Part shown: piece by piece, positions 1 to 8,520 of the stretch
Numbering within the stretch: the first letter of the stretch is position 1
Layout: every line of letters starts with the position of its first letter
DNA from: UBA6136 sp964386975
GTDB lineage: Bacteria; Pseudomonadota; Gammaproteobacteria; Methylococcales; Methylococcaceae
Length of the DNA stretch: 64,000 bases
Reading direction: 5' to 3'
Assembly: GCA_964386975.1 (NCBI GenBank)
Contig: CAYLUS010000004.1
Location: forward strand, 22,637 to 86,636
Notes under the pieces: generated by a model
Seen by the model: only the letters and a program-made list of their open reading frames with translations
The model's database searches: none
Told to the model about the DNA's origin: nothing
Position numbers and translations under genes: made by a program

Positions 1-432
1 CCGGGTCGGGCCATTGTCGGCAATGCCGGGGTACTCCTGACGCGCGTCGAATACCTCAAATCCAATCGCAGCAAGCGCTTTGCCGTAGTCGATGCGGCCA
101 TGAACGATCTCATCCGTCCCTCTCTGTACCAGGCCTACCAGTCGATCGTTCCCGTCGAACCGCGGAAGGGTCTTGAAGCGGCTGCCTTTGACGTCGTGGG
201 GCCGGTTTGCGAAACCGGTGATTTTCTCGGCAAGGACCGCCACCTTGCGATTCAGGAAGGGGATTTACTGGCAGTGCGTTCATCCGGAGCCTACGGCTTT
301 GCCATGAGTTCCAACTACAACTCGCGGCCCCGGGCGGCAGAGGTGATGGTGGATGGAGGGCGAGACCAACTGGTGAGAGCCCGGGAATCGCTCGAGGACC
401 TTTACCGACATGAAAAAACGCTTGAGGCCTAG
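1..432 (+). CDS. lysA: Diaminopimelate decarboxylase, C-terminal part (cut by window edge)
   Basis: PLP-dependent decarboxylation of meso-diaminopimelate to lysine, the last step of lysine synthesis. The reading frame is open from base 1, so the start lies outside the window. The visible 143 residues hold the C-terminal barrel of the fold-type III decarboxylase family, including the CETGDFLGKDR stretch, whose Cys-Glu belongs to the substrate-binding active site, and the late AYGFAMSSNYNSRPRAAEV segment typical of LysA. It overlaps dapF by about 23 bases, so the two lysine/DAP genes are probably co-transcribed. Identity is secure from the family motifs and the dapF neighbour. Confidence 0.95.
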   Translation, partial: PGRAIVGNAGVLLTRVEYLKSNRSKRFAVVDAAMNDLIRPSLYQAYQSIVPVEPRKGLEAAAFDVVGPVCETGDFLGKDRHLAIQEGDLLAVRSSGAYGFAMSSNYNSRPRAAEVMVDGGRDQLVRARESLEDLYRHEKTLEA

Positions 433-1300
433 CCGGAGCATGGCACAGGATCAAGGCGGCAGCGCACCGCCACGATTGCAATTTACCAAGATGCAAGGGC
501 TTGGGAATGATTTCGTGGTGATTGACGGGGTGCGTCAGACGGTCTTTTTGACGCCAGAGAAAATCCGCTCGCTGGCGGACCGCCACTTCGGGGTCGGTTG
601 CGATCAAGTGCTCCTGGTGGAGTCTGCCGAGCACTCACATGCCGATTTCCGGTATCGCATCTTTAATGCCGACGGCAGTGAAGTGGCCCAATGCGGCAAT
701 GGCGCCCGCTGCTTCGCCCGCTTCGTGCGGGACAAAGGGCTGACCGATAAGGATGAAATCCAGGTGGATACCGATGCAGGACGCCTGGTGCTCAAGCTGG
801 TCGATGATGAGGGGGTCATGGTCAACATGGGCGTACCCCGTCATGCGCCCGGGGAGATCCCCCTGCTGGAGGAACCTGAAGCCCTGCGCTATACCCTGCG
901 CCTTGGCGCCGAATCAGTGGCCTTCGGTGCAGTGTCGATGGGGAACCCGCATGCGGTCATTCAGGTGGATGACATCGAGACCGCCGAAGTGGAGCGGCTG
1001 GGTCCCTGGCTTGAATCCCACCCCCAGTTTCCGGAGCGGGTGAACGTCGGCTTCATGGCCGTCTTGAACCGCCATCAGGTGCGCCTGCGGGTCTTCGAAC
1101 GGGGTTCGGGAGAGACGCTGGCCTGCGGCAGCGGTGCCTGCGCGGCGGCGGTGGTCGGGATCGAACAGGGTCTGCTGGAGAGCCCCGTGCGTGTGGATTT
1201 GCCCGGCGGACGGCTCGACATAGAATGGGCGGGCAGGGGATCTCCGGTCTTCATGCGGGGGCCGGCCGTTACGGTTTTTGAGGGGGACATCGCACTTTGA
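410..1300 (+). CDS. dapF: Diaminopimelate epimerase
   Basis: Interconverts LL- and meso-diaminopimelate for lysine and peptidoglycan synthesis in the cytoplasm, using two cysteines and no cofactor. Both catalytic cysteines are visible: Cys95 in CGNGARC and Cys239 in ETLACGSGAC. The family's N-terminal FTKMQGLGNDF motif begins near residue 25, so this 296-residue version has a longer N-terminus than usual (about 275). An ATG at 440 would give 286 residues, but its Shine-Dalgarno spacing is poor, so the start is uncertain. The stop overlaps the TTG start of the next gene. Confidence 0.95.
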   Translation: MKKRLRPSRSMAQDQGGSAPPRLQFTKMQGLGNDFVVIDGVRQTVFLTPEKIRSLADRHFGVGCDQVLLVESAEHSHADFRYRIFNADGSEVAQCGNGARCFARFVRDKGLTDKDEIQVDTDAGRLVLKLVDDEGVMVNMGVPRHAPGEIPLLEEPEALRYTLRLGAESVAFGAVSMGNPHAVIQVDDIETAEVERLGPWLESHPQFPERVNVGFMAVLNRHQVRLRVFERGSGETLACGSGACAAAVVGIEQGLLESPVRVDLPGGRLDIEWAGRGSPVFMRGPAVTVFEGDIAL

Positions 1301-1989
1301 AGCTGAAAGAACAATCGGAGTCCCTTGGGGCGCACGAGGTCGCAGACTATCTTCGGGAGCACCCGGATTTTTTCGAGACGCATCTGGACCTCCTTGAGAC
1401 CCTGAGTGTCCCGCATCCCAGCGGCGATGCCGTGTCGCTGGTGGCGCGTCAGCTGGATCTCCTGCGGGAGCGCAATCAGCGCATGACCCGACAGCTCGAG
1501 GAGCTGGTACAGATCGCCCGTGACAATGATGCCCTCCACCAGCGGGTGCATCAGCTGACCCTGACCCTGATCGATGCCAGAAGCCTCGAGGATGTACTGG
1601 GTAGCCTCGATTGGGGGCTGCACCAGTTTTTTCAGGCCGATTTCGTCGCTGTCCGTATTCTGGATCCGGCCGTGGATACCCCGGTTCAGGGCTTGTTTGT
1701 AGATCAGACACATGCCCAGCGACCTTGGTGCCAACGGGTGATCGAGAGGGAAACACCCTTGTGTGGACCTCTGGAGCCAGAGCCGCTGGCATTCCTGTTT
1801 GGCGAAAATGCCATCGAAGTCGCCTCCCTGATCGTGGTCAGACTGGATCATGCCGGTCTCAAGGGCGTGTTTGCGATCGGCAGCCGTGATGGCGAACGCT
1901 TCCGGCGTGACATGGGTTTTGAGTTTCTCCGGCAGCTCGGCGAGACCCTCGCGGCCCGCTTGGCAGTCCTTCTCAATCCGGTACCCTGA
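1297..1989 (+). CDS. DUF484 family protein
   Basis: A 230-residue protein of the DUF484 family (YigA-like), which in Gammaproteobacteria lies between dapF and xerC, as here. The N-terminal VADYLREHPDFFETHLDLLETLSVPH signature of the family is present in recognisable form (quoted pieces: YLREHPDFF, LLETLSVPH). It is followed by a short coiled-coil-like helix around residues 50-90 and a GAF-like C-terminal domain. The start is a TTG whose last two bases are shared with the dapF stop (TTGA), which implies translational coupling. Molecular function is unknown. Confidence 0.88.
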   Translation: MKLKEQSESLGAHEVADYLREHPDFFETHLDLLETLSVPHPSGDAVSLVARQLDLLRERNQRMTRQLEELVQIARDNDALHQRVHQLTLTLIDARSLEDVLGSLDWGLHQFFQADFVAVRILDPAVDTPVQGLFVDQTHAQRPWCQRVIERETPLCGPLEPEPLAFLFGENAIEVASLIVVRLDHAGLKGVFAIGSRDGERFRRDMGFEFLRQLGETLAARLAVLLNPVP

Positions 1990-1992
1990 GGC

Positions 1993-2913
1993 ATGCAGCC
2001 TGAGGCAGATCGCCAGCGGTTTGCCTACCTGGAGCAGCTGCGGGTGCAGCAGCAGCTGTCCCCGCACACCCTCAAGGCCTATCAGCGCGATCTTGAAGGG
2101 CTAGTGGCCTATTGCGATGCCCGTGGAATCGCTTCGTTCCGGGATCTCGGCATCCGCGGGCTTCGGGAGCACCTTGCATTACGACACCGCGCTGGCCTTG
2201 GCAGCCGGAGCCTGCAACGCAGCCTTTCTGCGCTTCGCGGTTTTTTTGATGCCCTTATCCGGGACGGAATTCTCGATCAGAATCCGGCCCTAGGGGTTCG
2301 TGCGCCCAAGGCCCCCAAGACCCTGCCCAAGCCGATCGATGTCGATGCCATGAAAGGGCTCCTTGATCAGGACGCCGAGGATGACCTTGAAGTTCGCGAC
2401 AGGGCTATGTGGGAGCTCTTCTACTCCTCGGGCTTGCGGCTTTCCGAACTGGTGCAGCTGGACCGGGTGGATGTGGATCTCCGGGCGGGCTGGATCCGGG
2501 TTCAACGGGGCAAGGGGCAGAAAACCCGGCTGGTTCCCATCGGTCGCTGCGCCCTTCAGGCGCTTGAGGACTGGTACAGGCTCCGCGAGGGCTGGTGCCA
2601 GGCCACGGAGGATGCGGTGTTCTTAAGCCGTCTGGGGCAGCGGATTGCCAACCGCACGGTGCAGATGCGCCTGTCCCGCTGGCAGCAACGCCTCGGCAGC
2701 CCCGAACGCTTGCATCCCCACCGTCTTCGCCATTCCTTTGCCAGCCATCTGCTCGAATCCAGTGGCGACCTTCGGGCCGTTCAGGAGCTTTTAGGCCATC
2801 AAAATCTGAGCACGACGCAGGTCTACACCCATCTGGACTTCCAGCACCTCGCCAAGGTCTACGACGCCAGTCATCCAAGGGCCCGCCGCAAGGGTGGGCC
2901 GGTCCGGGGCTGA
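1993..2913 (+). CDS. xerC: Tyrosine recombinase XerC
   Basis: Site-specific recombinase that, with XerD, resolves chromosome dimers at dif near the septum. At 306 residues it has the family length: an N-terminal SAM-like core-binding domain (about 5-95) and a C-terminal catalytic domain. The catalytic set is visible: Arg149 in SGLRLSEL, Lys174 in GKGQK, His243 and Arg246 in HPHRLRHSFA, His269 in LLGHQNLSTTQ and the nucleophile Tyr278 in QVYTHLD. It begins 4 bases after the DUF484 stop, giving the standard dapF-DUF484-xerC order. XerC rather than XerD is inferred from that context. Confidence 0.95.
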   Translation: MQPEADRQRFAYLEQLRVQQQLSPHTLKAYQRDLEGLVAYCDARGIASFRDLGIRGLREHLALRHRAGLGSRSLQRSLSALRGFFDALIRDGILDQNPALGVRAPKAPKTLPKPIDVDAMKGLLDQDAEDDLEVRDRAMWELFYSSGLRLSELVQLDRVDVDLRAGWIRVQRGKGQKTRLVPIGRCALQALEDWYRLREGWCQATEDAVFLSRLGQRIANRTVQMRLSRWQQRLGSPERLHPHRLRHSFASHLLESSGDLRAVQELLGHQNLSTTQVYTHLDFQHLAKVYDASHPRARRKGGPVRG

Positions 2914-2979
2914 AGGGCGCTCTGGCCGCTTGTTGTATACTGATCCTCATCCCTCTGAACCAGAACCGATTTTTTAAAG

Positions 2980-4029
2980 ATGTCCGACGAAGATCAGAAC
3001 GAGATCGACCTTCAAGCTGAAGCGGAGGCCCCCAAGCGAGGCAGGAAGAAAGCGGCAAAATCGCGCGGCTTGTCGGAGCGGCCCCAGCTGAAGCGTCTGG
3101 GTAGTGGCCTTCTTGGGGTTCTGCTGATCATGTTTGCGATTGCCTGGTACTGGAGCCGCGAACCCAAGCCGTTTGATGTGGTGGAGGAGGCGGCCAAGGC
3201 CGCCAATGTCGAGAATCCCAAGGAATTGCCCTTGGGTTATACCTACGCGACGACCCTGATCGAAATTGCCGAGACCCTGCTGCATAAACCCGGCGGTTTC
3301 CTGATGAACGACGTATTCCCGCCCAGCGTGCTTCTCGACAACATCCCCAATTGGGAGTTGGGTGCCCTCATTGCCCTGCGCGATGCGACGACGGCCCTGC
3401 GTAACAACATTGCCCGCTCACAGACCCAGTCGCAGGAGGACCCGGATCTTTCTAAAGGCGAACCCTTCCTGTATTTCGACTATCGGTCCTGGCAGTTGCC
3501 GTCGTCGGAATCCGAGTATGAAAAGGGAATTGAATCCCTGGTGGCCTATCGTGAGCGTCTGCGCAAGCGCGATGCCAACTTCTATGCCCGTGCCGACAAC
3601 CTGAGGCAGTACCTCGAAGTGCTCGAAAAGCGTCTGGGTGACTACTCCAACCGGCTGAGTGCCAGCACCGCAGATCGTTTACCTGAGGGTGAGGCCGGGG
3701 GCGAGCGCCATTCCGAACTCGGAAGGACCCCCTGGTTGAAGCTGGACGACCGATTCTTCGAGGCCCGAGGGTATACCTGGGCGGCCATGCTGGTGCTCAA
3801 GGCCATCGAGTTCGATTTCAGGGATATTCTCGGTAACAAGACCGCCTTGGTCTCCCTTCAGCAGATTGTGCGAGAACTAGAAAATGGGCAGGAGTCCCAT
3901 CTCAGCCCGGTCATTCTCAACGGCAGTGGCTTTGGCCTATTTGCCAATTACTCTCTGACGCTGGCCAACTATATCGCTCGGGCCAACGCCGCGACCATCG
4001 ACCTTCGCTCTCTCCTGCAGCAGGGTTAA
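2980..4029 (+). CDS. DUF2333 family inner-membrane protein
   Basis: A 349-residue protein matching the proteobacterial DUF2333 family. It starts with an acidic then Lys/Arg-rich cytoplasmic segment (residues 1-44) and has one membrane anchor at about 46-63 (LLGVLLIMFAIAWYW). The rest is a large, presumably periplasmic, helical domain with the YFDYRSWQLPSSESEYEKG region. It stands alone between xerC and the convergent rsgA. A TATACT sequence at about 2936-2941, 40 bases upstream of the ATG, could be a -10 element, but no good -35 is seen. Function is unknown. Confidence 0.8.
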   Translation: MSDEDQNEIDLQAEAEAPKRGRKKAAKSRGLSERPQLKRLGSGLLGVLLIMFAIAWYWSREPKPFDVVEEAAKAANVENPKELPLGYTYATTLIEIAETLLHKPGGFLMNDVFPPSVLLDNIPNWELGALIALRDATTALRNNIARSQTQSQEDPDLSKGEPFLYFDYRSWQLPSSESEYEKGIESLVAYRERLRKRDANFYARADNLRQYLEVLEKRLGDYSNRLSASTADRLPEGEAGGERHSELGRTPWLKLDDRFFEARGYTWAAMLVLKAIEFDFRDILGNKTALVSLQQIVRELENGQESHLSPVILNGSGFGLFANYSLTLANYIARANAATIDLRSLLQQG

Positions 4030-4045
4030 GACCGATCCGGTGCAT

Positions 4046-4061
4046 CTTGGCTTCAGCCAAG
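4046..4061. other. Small hairpin over the rsgA stop, flanked by direct repeats
   Basis: A perfect inverted repeat CTTGGC-TTCA-GCCAAG lies between the convergent DUF2333 gene and rsgA and covers the rsgA stop codon. The 10-mer GGTGCATCTT occurs on both sides (4039-4048 and 4061-4070). There is no T-tract on either strand, so this is at best a weak bidirectional transcription end or an RNA-stabilising hairpin. Confidence 0.3.
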
Positions 4062-4964
4062 GTGCATCTTCCCGAGGAGCTTGACAAAGCGCTGGTAGCG
4101 TTCCGGAAGAATCGTCCCACGATCAATCTCCCGCTGGATGGCGCATCCCAGGTCCCCAAGGTGCCGGCAGTCATTGAACTGGCAATCGGCGAGGTGCGGG
4201 CGAAACTCCCTGAAACCCCAGGCCAGGTCGTGAAGATCCATCTCGGCAAGGCCAAAGACGGCAACCCCCGGACTATCAATCAGGTCGCCGCCGCTCGGCA
4301 GGTGATAGAGCATGGCGGCCGTCGTGGTGTGGCGGCCCAGCTGGGCTTTTTCTGAAAGCTCCCTGGTCCTGACATTTTTGCCGGGGAGAAGGGCATTGGT
4401 GAGGGAGGATTTGCCGACACCGGACTGTCCGGACAGCAGGCTGGATTTCCCTTCCAGCGCCTGACGAAGGCCCTCAAGGCCATCTCCCGAGCGGGCGCTC
4501 ACCTTGACGTTCGGGTAGCCGATGGCTTCATAGCCCGCCAGCGTAGCCTCAAAAGCCAGCGTTTTTCCCTGGTCGATCTTGTTGACTACGATCATGACAC
4601 CGAGCCCCCGGTGTTCCGAAGCGGCCAGGTACTGATCGACCAGCAGCCAGTCGGGTTCCGGCTCCGGCGCCACGATGATGACGAGCTGATCGAGGTTGGC
4701 GGCGACCACCCGTACCCGGCCCCCATGTGCCGGACGGGTCAGGGCGCTCTTGCGGGGCATTACCCGCTCGACCCGCCCCTGGCCCGGGGCAACCGCGCAC
4801 CACTCGACCCGGTCACCCGCCGCCACTGCGCCCAACTGCCGGCGGGTGTGGCAGAGCCATACCTCGCCGTCCTCGGCTTCGATCAGAAGACCTTGACCCA
4901 GATGGCTGAGCACCAGGCCGGGTGCCGGCGGCGAATGGCCTCCCGCGGCGTCCTTATGACTCAC
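4053..4964 (-). CDS. rsgA: Small-subunit ribosome biogenesis GTPase RsgA
   Basis: Circularly permuted GTPase that checks late 30S maturation. At 303 residues the order is an OB-fold, then the permuted G domain with G4 NKID (128-131) before G1 GQSGVGKSS (179-187), G2 around GRHTTT and G3 DSPG (230-233). A C-terminal zinc finger follows, with Cys261, Cys266, His268 and Cys274 in CQFNDCRHLGDLGC. The Gln-Ser of the P-loop region and the permutation are hallmarks of the family. It follows the M48 peptidase gene on the same strand with an 18-base gap, and lies close to orn as in many Gammaproteobacteria. Confidence 0.96.
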   Translation of the reverse strand: MSHKDAAGGHSPPAPGLVLSHLGQGLLIEAEDGEVWLCHTRRQLGAVAAGDRVEWCAVAPGQGRVERVMPRKSALTRPAHGGRVRVVAANLDQLVIIVAPEPEPDWLLVDQYLAASEHRGLGVMIVVNKIDQGKTLAFEATLAGYEAIGYPNVKVSARSGDGLEGLRQALEGKSSLLSGQSGVGKSSLTNALLPGKNVRTRELSEKAQLGRHTTTAAMLYHLPSGGDLIDSPGVAVFGLAEMDLHDLAWGFREFRPHLADCQFNDCRHLGDLGCAIQREIDRGTILPERYQRFVKLLGKMHLG

Positions 4965-4982
4965 GGCGTGTTGGGGGGGTCT

Positions 4983-6230
4983 TCAATGCCCTTCGTTTTT
5001 CAGGAGATTGTCGATCCGGATGGCCGCTGGTGGGTGGCTGTAGTGAAAGGCGGCGTAAAGGGGGTCCGGGGTCAGGGTGCTGGCATTCTCGCGATAGAGC
5101 TTGACCAGTGCGCTGACCAGATACTGGGCCTTCGTCTGGGCGGAAGCAAAATCGTCAGCTTCAAATTCGAAGCGGCGCTGGAAATAGGCCATCACCGGTT
5201 TCAGAAACACCGTGAACACCGGCATGATCAGCATGAACAGCAGCAGCGCCGAGGCCATGGATCTGCCGCTGACGCCAAGGCCTTCGAAGAACCAGGGCTC
5301 CTGGCTTAACCAGCCCAGAAGGGCAAAGCCAATGAGGCTCATGAGGCTGCTGGTGATCAGCATTTTGATCACATGCCGGCATCTGAAATGACCCAGTTCG
5401 TGCGCCAGAACGGCCTCCAGTTCGTCATGTTCAAGGGAGTCCACGAGGGTGTCGAAAAAAACGATCCGCTTGCTGTCGCCGATGCCGGTGAAGTAGGCGT
5501 TGCCATGTCCCGAGCGCTTGGAACCGTCCATCACGAAGATGCCTTTGCTCTGAAAACCGGAGCGGTCCAGCAAGGCCTCGATCCGCGCCTTGAGGTCCTG
5601 ATCGGGCAAGGGGGTAAAGCGATTGAAAAGGGGCGCAATGACCGTCGGATAAGCCCAGCTCATGAAAATCGAAAAGCTCATCAAAATCGCCCAGGCAATG
5701 AGCCACCACAGGGGACCTGAAGAATTCATGACCCAGAGGATGACCGCCAGCAAAGGACCACCGATCACAAGGCTGAGCACGGTCTGCAACATCAGGTCCT
5801 TGATGAACTGGGTCACGGTGCTGCGGTTGAAGCCATAGCGCGTTTCAATCACGAAGGTCTGGTAGAGATTCAAGGGGAGCTCAATCAGTTGCAGGATCAG
5901 CAAAACGCCCATGATCAGCAGCACCCCTGAGAAGAGGGGCGAAAGATTGAGGGGCTGAATCCAGCCCTCAACCACATTGATGCCGCCCCCTAGGGTCAGC
6001 GCCAGTAGCAGACCGACACCGACCAATCGGTCAAGATTGGCAATACGGCTCTTGTCCACCGTGTAATCCGCGGCTTTCTGATGTGCCTCCTTGGAGACCG
6101 TCGCCTTGAAGGCGGCAGGCACCTCTTGCCGGTGTTCAAGGACGTGCCTCACCTGACGCCGGGCCAGCCAGTACTCCAGCAGGAACGAGGTCGCTAGGGC
6201 GATGAGAAACAGTTGCGTAAAATCGTTCAT
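4983..6230 (-). CDS. M48 family zinc metallopeptidase (Ste24/CAAX protease type)
   Basis: Integral-membrane zinc protease of the Ste24-like M48 group, 415 residues. The zinc site is HELGH (277-281), with the third ligand Glu357 in FEFEADDFA. Several hydrophobic helices are present (about 5-22, 68-86, 100-122, 150-168, 173-195, 293-310, 325-345), as in Ste24 proteins. The conserved GHGNAYFTGIG and KRIVFFDTL segments precede the HELGH helix. It is divergent from orn and immediately upstream of rsgA. In bacteria the substrates are probably membrane or misfolded proteins rather than prenylated ones; that is inference. Confidence 0.88.
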   Translation of the reverse strand: MNDFTQLFLIALATSFLLEYWLARRQVRHVLEHRQEVPAAFKATVSKEAHQKAADYTVDKSRIANLDRLVGVGLLLALTLGGGINVVEGWIQPLNLSPLFSGVLLIMGVLLILQLIELPLNLYQTFVIETRYGFNRSTVTQFIKDLMLQTVLSLVIGGPLLAVILWVMNSSGPLWWLIAWAILMSFSIFMSWAYPTVIAPLFNRFTPLPDQDLKARIEALLDRSGFQSKGIFVMDGSKRSGHGNAYFTGIGDSKRIVFFDTLVDSLEHDELEAVLAHELGHFRCRHVIKMLITSSLMSLIGFALLGWLSQEPWFFEGLGVSGRSMASALLLFMLIMPVFTVFLKPVMAYFQRRFEFEADDFASAQTKAQYLVSALVKLYRENASTLTPDPLYAAFHYSHPPAAIRIDNLLKNEGH

Positions 6231-6320
6231 ATGCGCGTTATCTATGTGTGTAAATCAATGTCCTGACGTTCAGATCCGACGCTGAAGTCCCTGTCTGACG
6301 TTTTCGTTTGCCGGAGCCCT

Positions 6321-6866
6321 ATGAATTCGAATCACCACCATCTGATCTGGATCGACCTTGAAATGACCGGACTCGATCCGCTCAATGACCACATCATCGA
6401 GATTGCCACCCTCATTACCGATGCCGATCTCAAGGTGGTCGCCGAGGGTCCGAGCCTTGCGGTCCACCAGAGCGAGGCCGTACTGGCGGCGATGGATGAA
6501 TGGAACACCAGCCATCATGGTCAATCGGGTCTGATCACGCGCGTCAGGGAGAGTTCCCTGAACGTTGCGGCGGCGGAAGCCATGACGCTTGAATTCATCA
6601 AGGCCTGGGTCCCGGCCCGCACGTCGCCCATCTGCGGTAACAGCATCTGTCAGGACCGAAGGTTCCTGGCGCGCCACATGCCAGAGCTCGAGGCCTATTT
6701 CCATTACCGCAATCTGGATGTATCGAGCGTGAAGGAGCTGGTGGCGCGTTGGGCGCCCGAAATCCTTGAGGGGTTCAAGAAGAGGGGCCAGCACCGCGCC
6801 TTGGACGACATTCGCGAATCCATCGAGGAGCTTCGCTACTATCGGGAGACGGTCTTCAAGATTTAG
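6321..6866 (+). CDS. orn: Oligoribonuclease
   Basis: DEDDh 3'-5' exoribonuclease that degrades 2-5-nt RNAs, and diribonucleotides such as pGpG, to mononucleotides; essential in many Gammaproteobacteria. It is 181 residues, the usual length. The Exo I motif WIDLEMTGLD gives Asp12 and Glu14. GNSICQDRRF carries the Exo II aspartate. HRALDDIRESI carries the Exo III His and Asp. It is transcribed away from the M48 protease across a 90-base divergent region. Confidence 0.97.
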   Translation: MNSNHHHLIWIDLEMTGLDPLNDHIIEIATLITDADLKVVAEGPSLAVHQSEAVLAAMDEWNTSHHGQSGLITRVRESSLNVAAAEAMTLEFIKAWVPARTSPICGNSICQDRRFLARHMPELEAYFHYRNLDVSSVKELVARWAPEILEGFKKRGQHRALDDIRESIEELRYYRETVFKI

Positions 6867-6873
6867 GGGGGAC

Positions 6874-7077
6874 TTACAGCCCTGCAATGATCGCGATCAG
6901 CAGCAAAAGGGCGATGATGCCGATGGTGATGAACATCGTGAACCAGCTCCAGCGGGGGGCGGTTGGTGGTTCAAAGTCAATGCCCTCGGCGACCGGGTTC
7001 CCGCAGCTACTGCAGACCACGGCCTTGTCTTTCATTTCATTTCCGCAATGACGGCAGAACATCGGAGACCTCAGCAA
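6874..7077 (-). CDS. Small zinc-ribbon membrane protein
   Basis: A 67-residue protein (62 if it starts at the internal ATG at 7062, which fits the family better). The N-terminal zinc ribbon has two CxxC knuckles, FCRHCGNEM and VCSSCGNPV. A short linker follows, then one C-terminal transmembrane helix rich in Ile and Leu (MFITIGIIALLLLIAIIAGL, split here as MFITIGIIAL and LLLIAIIAGL). Such proteins are common and uncharacterised. It is convergent with orn, with 7 bases between their stops. Confidence 0.75.
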   Translation of the reverse strand: MLRSPMFCRHCGNEMKDKAVVCSSCGNPVAEGIDFEPPTAPRWSWFTMFITIGIIALLLLIAIIAGL

Positions 7078-7321
7078 ATGTCGTTCTTGGGGGGCGCGAA
7101 GCCTTTAAGGGCTCCGGACCGCTGCTTCTTCATAAGACAAGAGCATAGCCGATGCCAGCCAGGCTTGCCACGCCCCTTGGGCGGGTGGATGAGGCCTCAG
7201 CCATGAAACCGCAGCAGATCGTGCGCGGACGTGGGGAGTGTGTGAGAATAGCGCCCCGAGAGCTCCGGCCAGGGTCGATGCTTGGTGCGGATTCCCAATC
7301 ACTCCCAACAGGAAGACGTCT

Positions 7322-7666
7322 ATGAGCAAGAAGACAATTTCAACCGTTTTGGCAACCGTTGCGACCACGTTTGCAGGTACGGCTGCTGCCACCGAGAACC
7401 CCTTCGCCATGCAGTCGCTGGCATCAGGCTATGTGACCGTTGCTGAAGCCGGCAAGGAGAGCAAGGAAATGGTCTGTGGCGAGGGCAAGTGCGGCGGCAT
7501 GAAAATGAAGAATCCCGAGATGAACTGCGGCGCGATGATGGAGCAGGCCAAGAAGGGCGAAGCGCAGCAGGGCAAAGCAATGGAAGGCAAGTGCGCGGGC
7601 ATGCCTGGCATGGGCGGATCGCAAAATGCGACCCCGGCGACCCCCACCCCGATGCCTGGCCATTAA
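7322..7666 (+). CDS. Bufferin/HvfA-like RiPP precursor with Sec signal peptide
   Basis: A 114-residue precursor with an N-terminal signal peptide (about 1-23, cleavage likely after GTAAA) and a Cys/Met/Gly-rich core. Cysteines are at 52, 57, 69 and 91, in VCGEGKCGG, MNCGAMM and MEGKCAGM, which resemble the EGKCG units of HvfA/bufferin-type peptides. In characterised relatives an MNIO enzyme converts such cysteines to copper-binding heterocycles. About ten methionines and a final His add potential Cu(I) ligands. The ATG at 7322 follows AGGAAG at good spacing and restores the signal peptide. The next two genes are the matching DUF692 and DUF2063 proteins. Copper binding is inferred. Confidence 0.85.
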   Translation: MSKKTISTVLATVATTFAGTAAATENPFAMQSLASGYVTVAEAGKESKEMVCGEGKCGGMKMKNPEMNCGAMMEQAKKGEAQQGKAMEGKCAGMPGMGGSQNATPATPTPMPGH

Positions 7667-7695
7667 GGTAGCCAACGGGGAGGGATCCTCGGTCA

Positions 7696-8520
7696 ATGGC
7701 GGATTCTCCTGAGGGGGTCGGGCTCGGACTTCGGCGCGTGCTCGTCGATGCCCTGCTTGAGCCCCACCCTCACCGCTTTGACTTCTTTGAAATCGCCCCT
7801 GAAAACTGGATGCGCATCGGTGGGCGGCTGGGGCGAAAGTTCCGGGAGCTCACCGAACGCGAGACCTTCCTCGCCCATGGTCTGTCCCTGTCCCTCGGTG
7901 GGCCCGAACCGCTGAATGAAGACTTTGTGCGGGAGCTTAAGGCCTTTCTCAGGGCGCATGGGATCGCGCACTACAGTGAACACCTCAGCGCCTCCAGCGA
8001 TGGGGGGCATCTGTATGATCTGATGCCCATTCCCTTCACTGAGGCGGCTCTAAGGGTGGTCGCGGAGCGGATTCAGCGGGTTCAGGACATTCTGGGCCAG
8101 AAAATGGCCATCGAGAATGTGTCCACCTATGCCGCCCCCGGCGCTGAAATGGACGAAATTGATTTTCTCCAAGGCGTAGCAGATGCCGCGGACTGTCACA
8201 TCCTGCTGGATGTCAATAACATCTTCGTCAACAGTATCAACCATGGCTACGATGCACGCGCTTTCATGGCCGCTGTGCCGGCTGACCGGGTCATTGGTCT
8301 CCACGTTGCTGGCCACTATGTGGAATCCGAAGATCTTCTGATCGACACCCACGGCGCCCCGGTCGTTGCGGGGGTCTTCGATCTTCTGGATCGGACCTAT
8401 GCGCGTCTTGGGCCACTTCCGACCCTCCTGGAGCGTGACTTCAATATACCGCCCCTGGCCGAACTGGCTGAAGAGGTGGAGAAAATCAGATCCATTCAGG
8501 CGGGCCATGGCGGGCTCTGA
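7696..8520 (+). CDS. DUF692 multinuclear iron oxidative enzyme (MNIO, BufB/HvfB type)
   Basis: TIM-barrel iron enzyme of the DUF692 family, 274 residues. Relatives use a di- or tri-iron centre to modify cysteines of RiPP precursors. Visible likely metal ligands are His61 (HGLSLSLGG), His96 (YSEHLSAS), Glu140-Asn141 (IENVSTY), Asp172/Asn174 (LDVNNIFVN), His183, His203 and His207 (GLHVAGH), Asp217 and His219 (IDTHGAPV) and Glu246 (LLERDF). It begins 29 bases after the precursor gene, with GGGAGG before the ATG, and overlaps the DUF2063 gene by 14 bases. Its substrate is almost certainly the preceding EGKC peptide. Confidence 0.92.
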   Translation: MADSPEGVGLGLRRVLVDALLEPHPHRFDFFEIAPENWMRIGGRLGRKFRELTERETFLAHGLSLSLGGPEPLNEDFVRELKAFLRAHGIAHYSEHLSASSDGGHLYDLMPIPFTEAALRVVAERIQRVQDILGQKMAIENVSTYAAPGAEMDEIDFLQGVADAADCHILLDVNNIFVNSINHGYDARAFMAAVPADRVIGLHVAGHYVESEDLLIDTHGAPVVAGVFDLLDRTYARLGPLPTLLERDFNIPPLAELAEEVEKIRSIQAGHGGL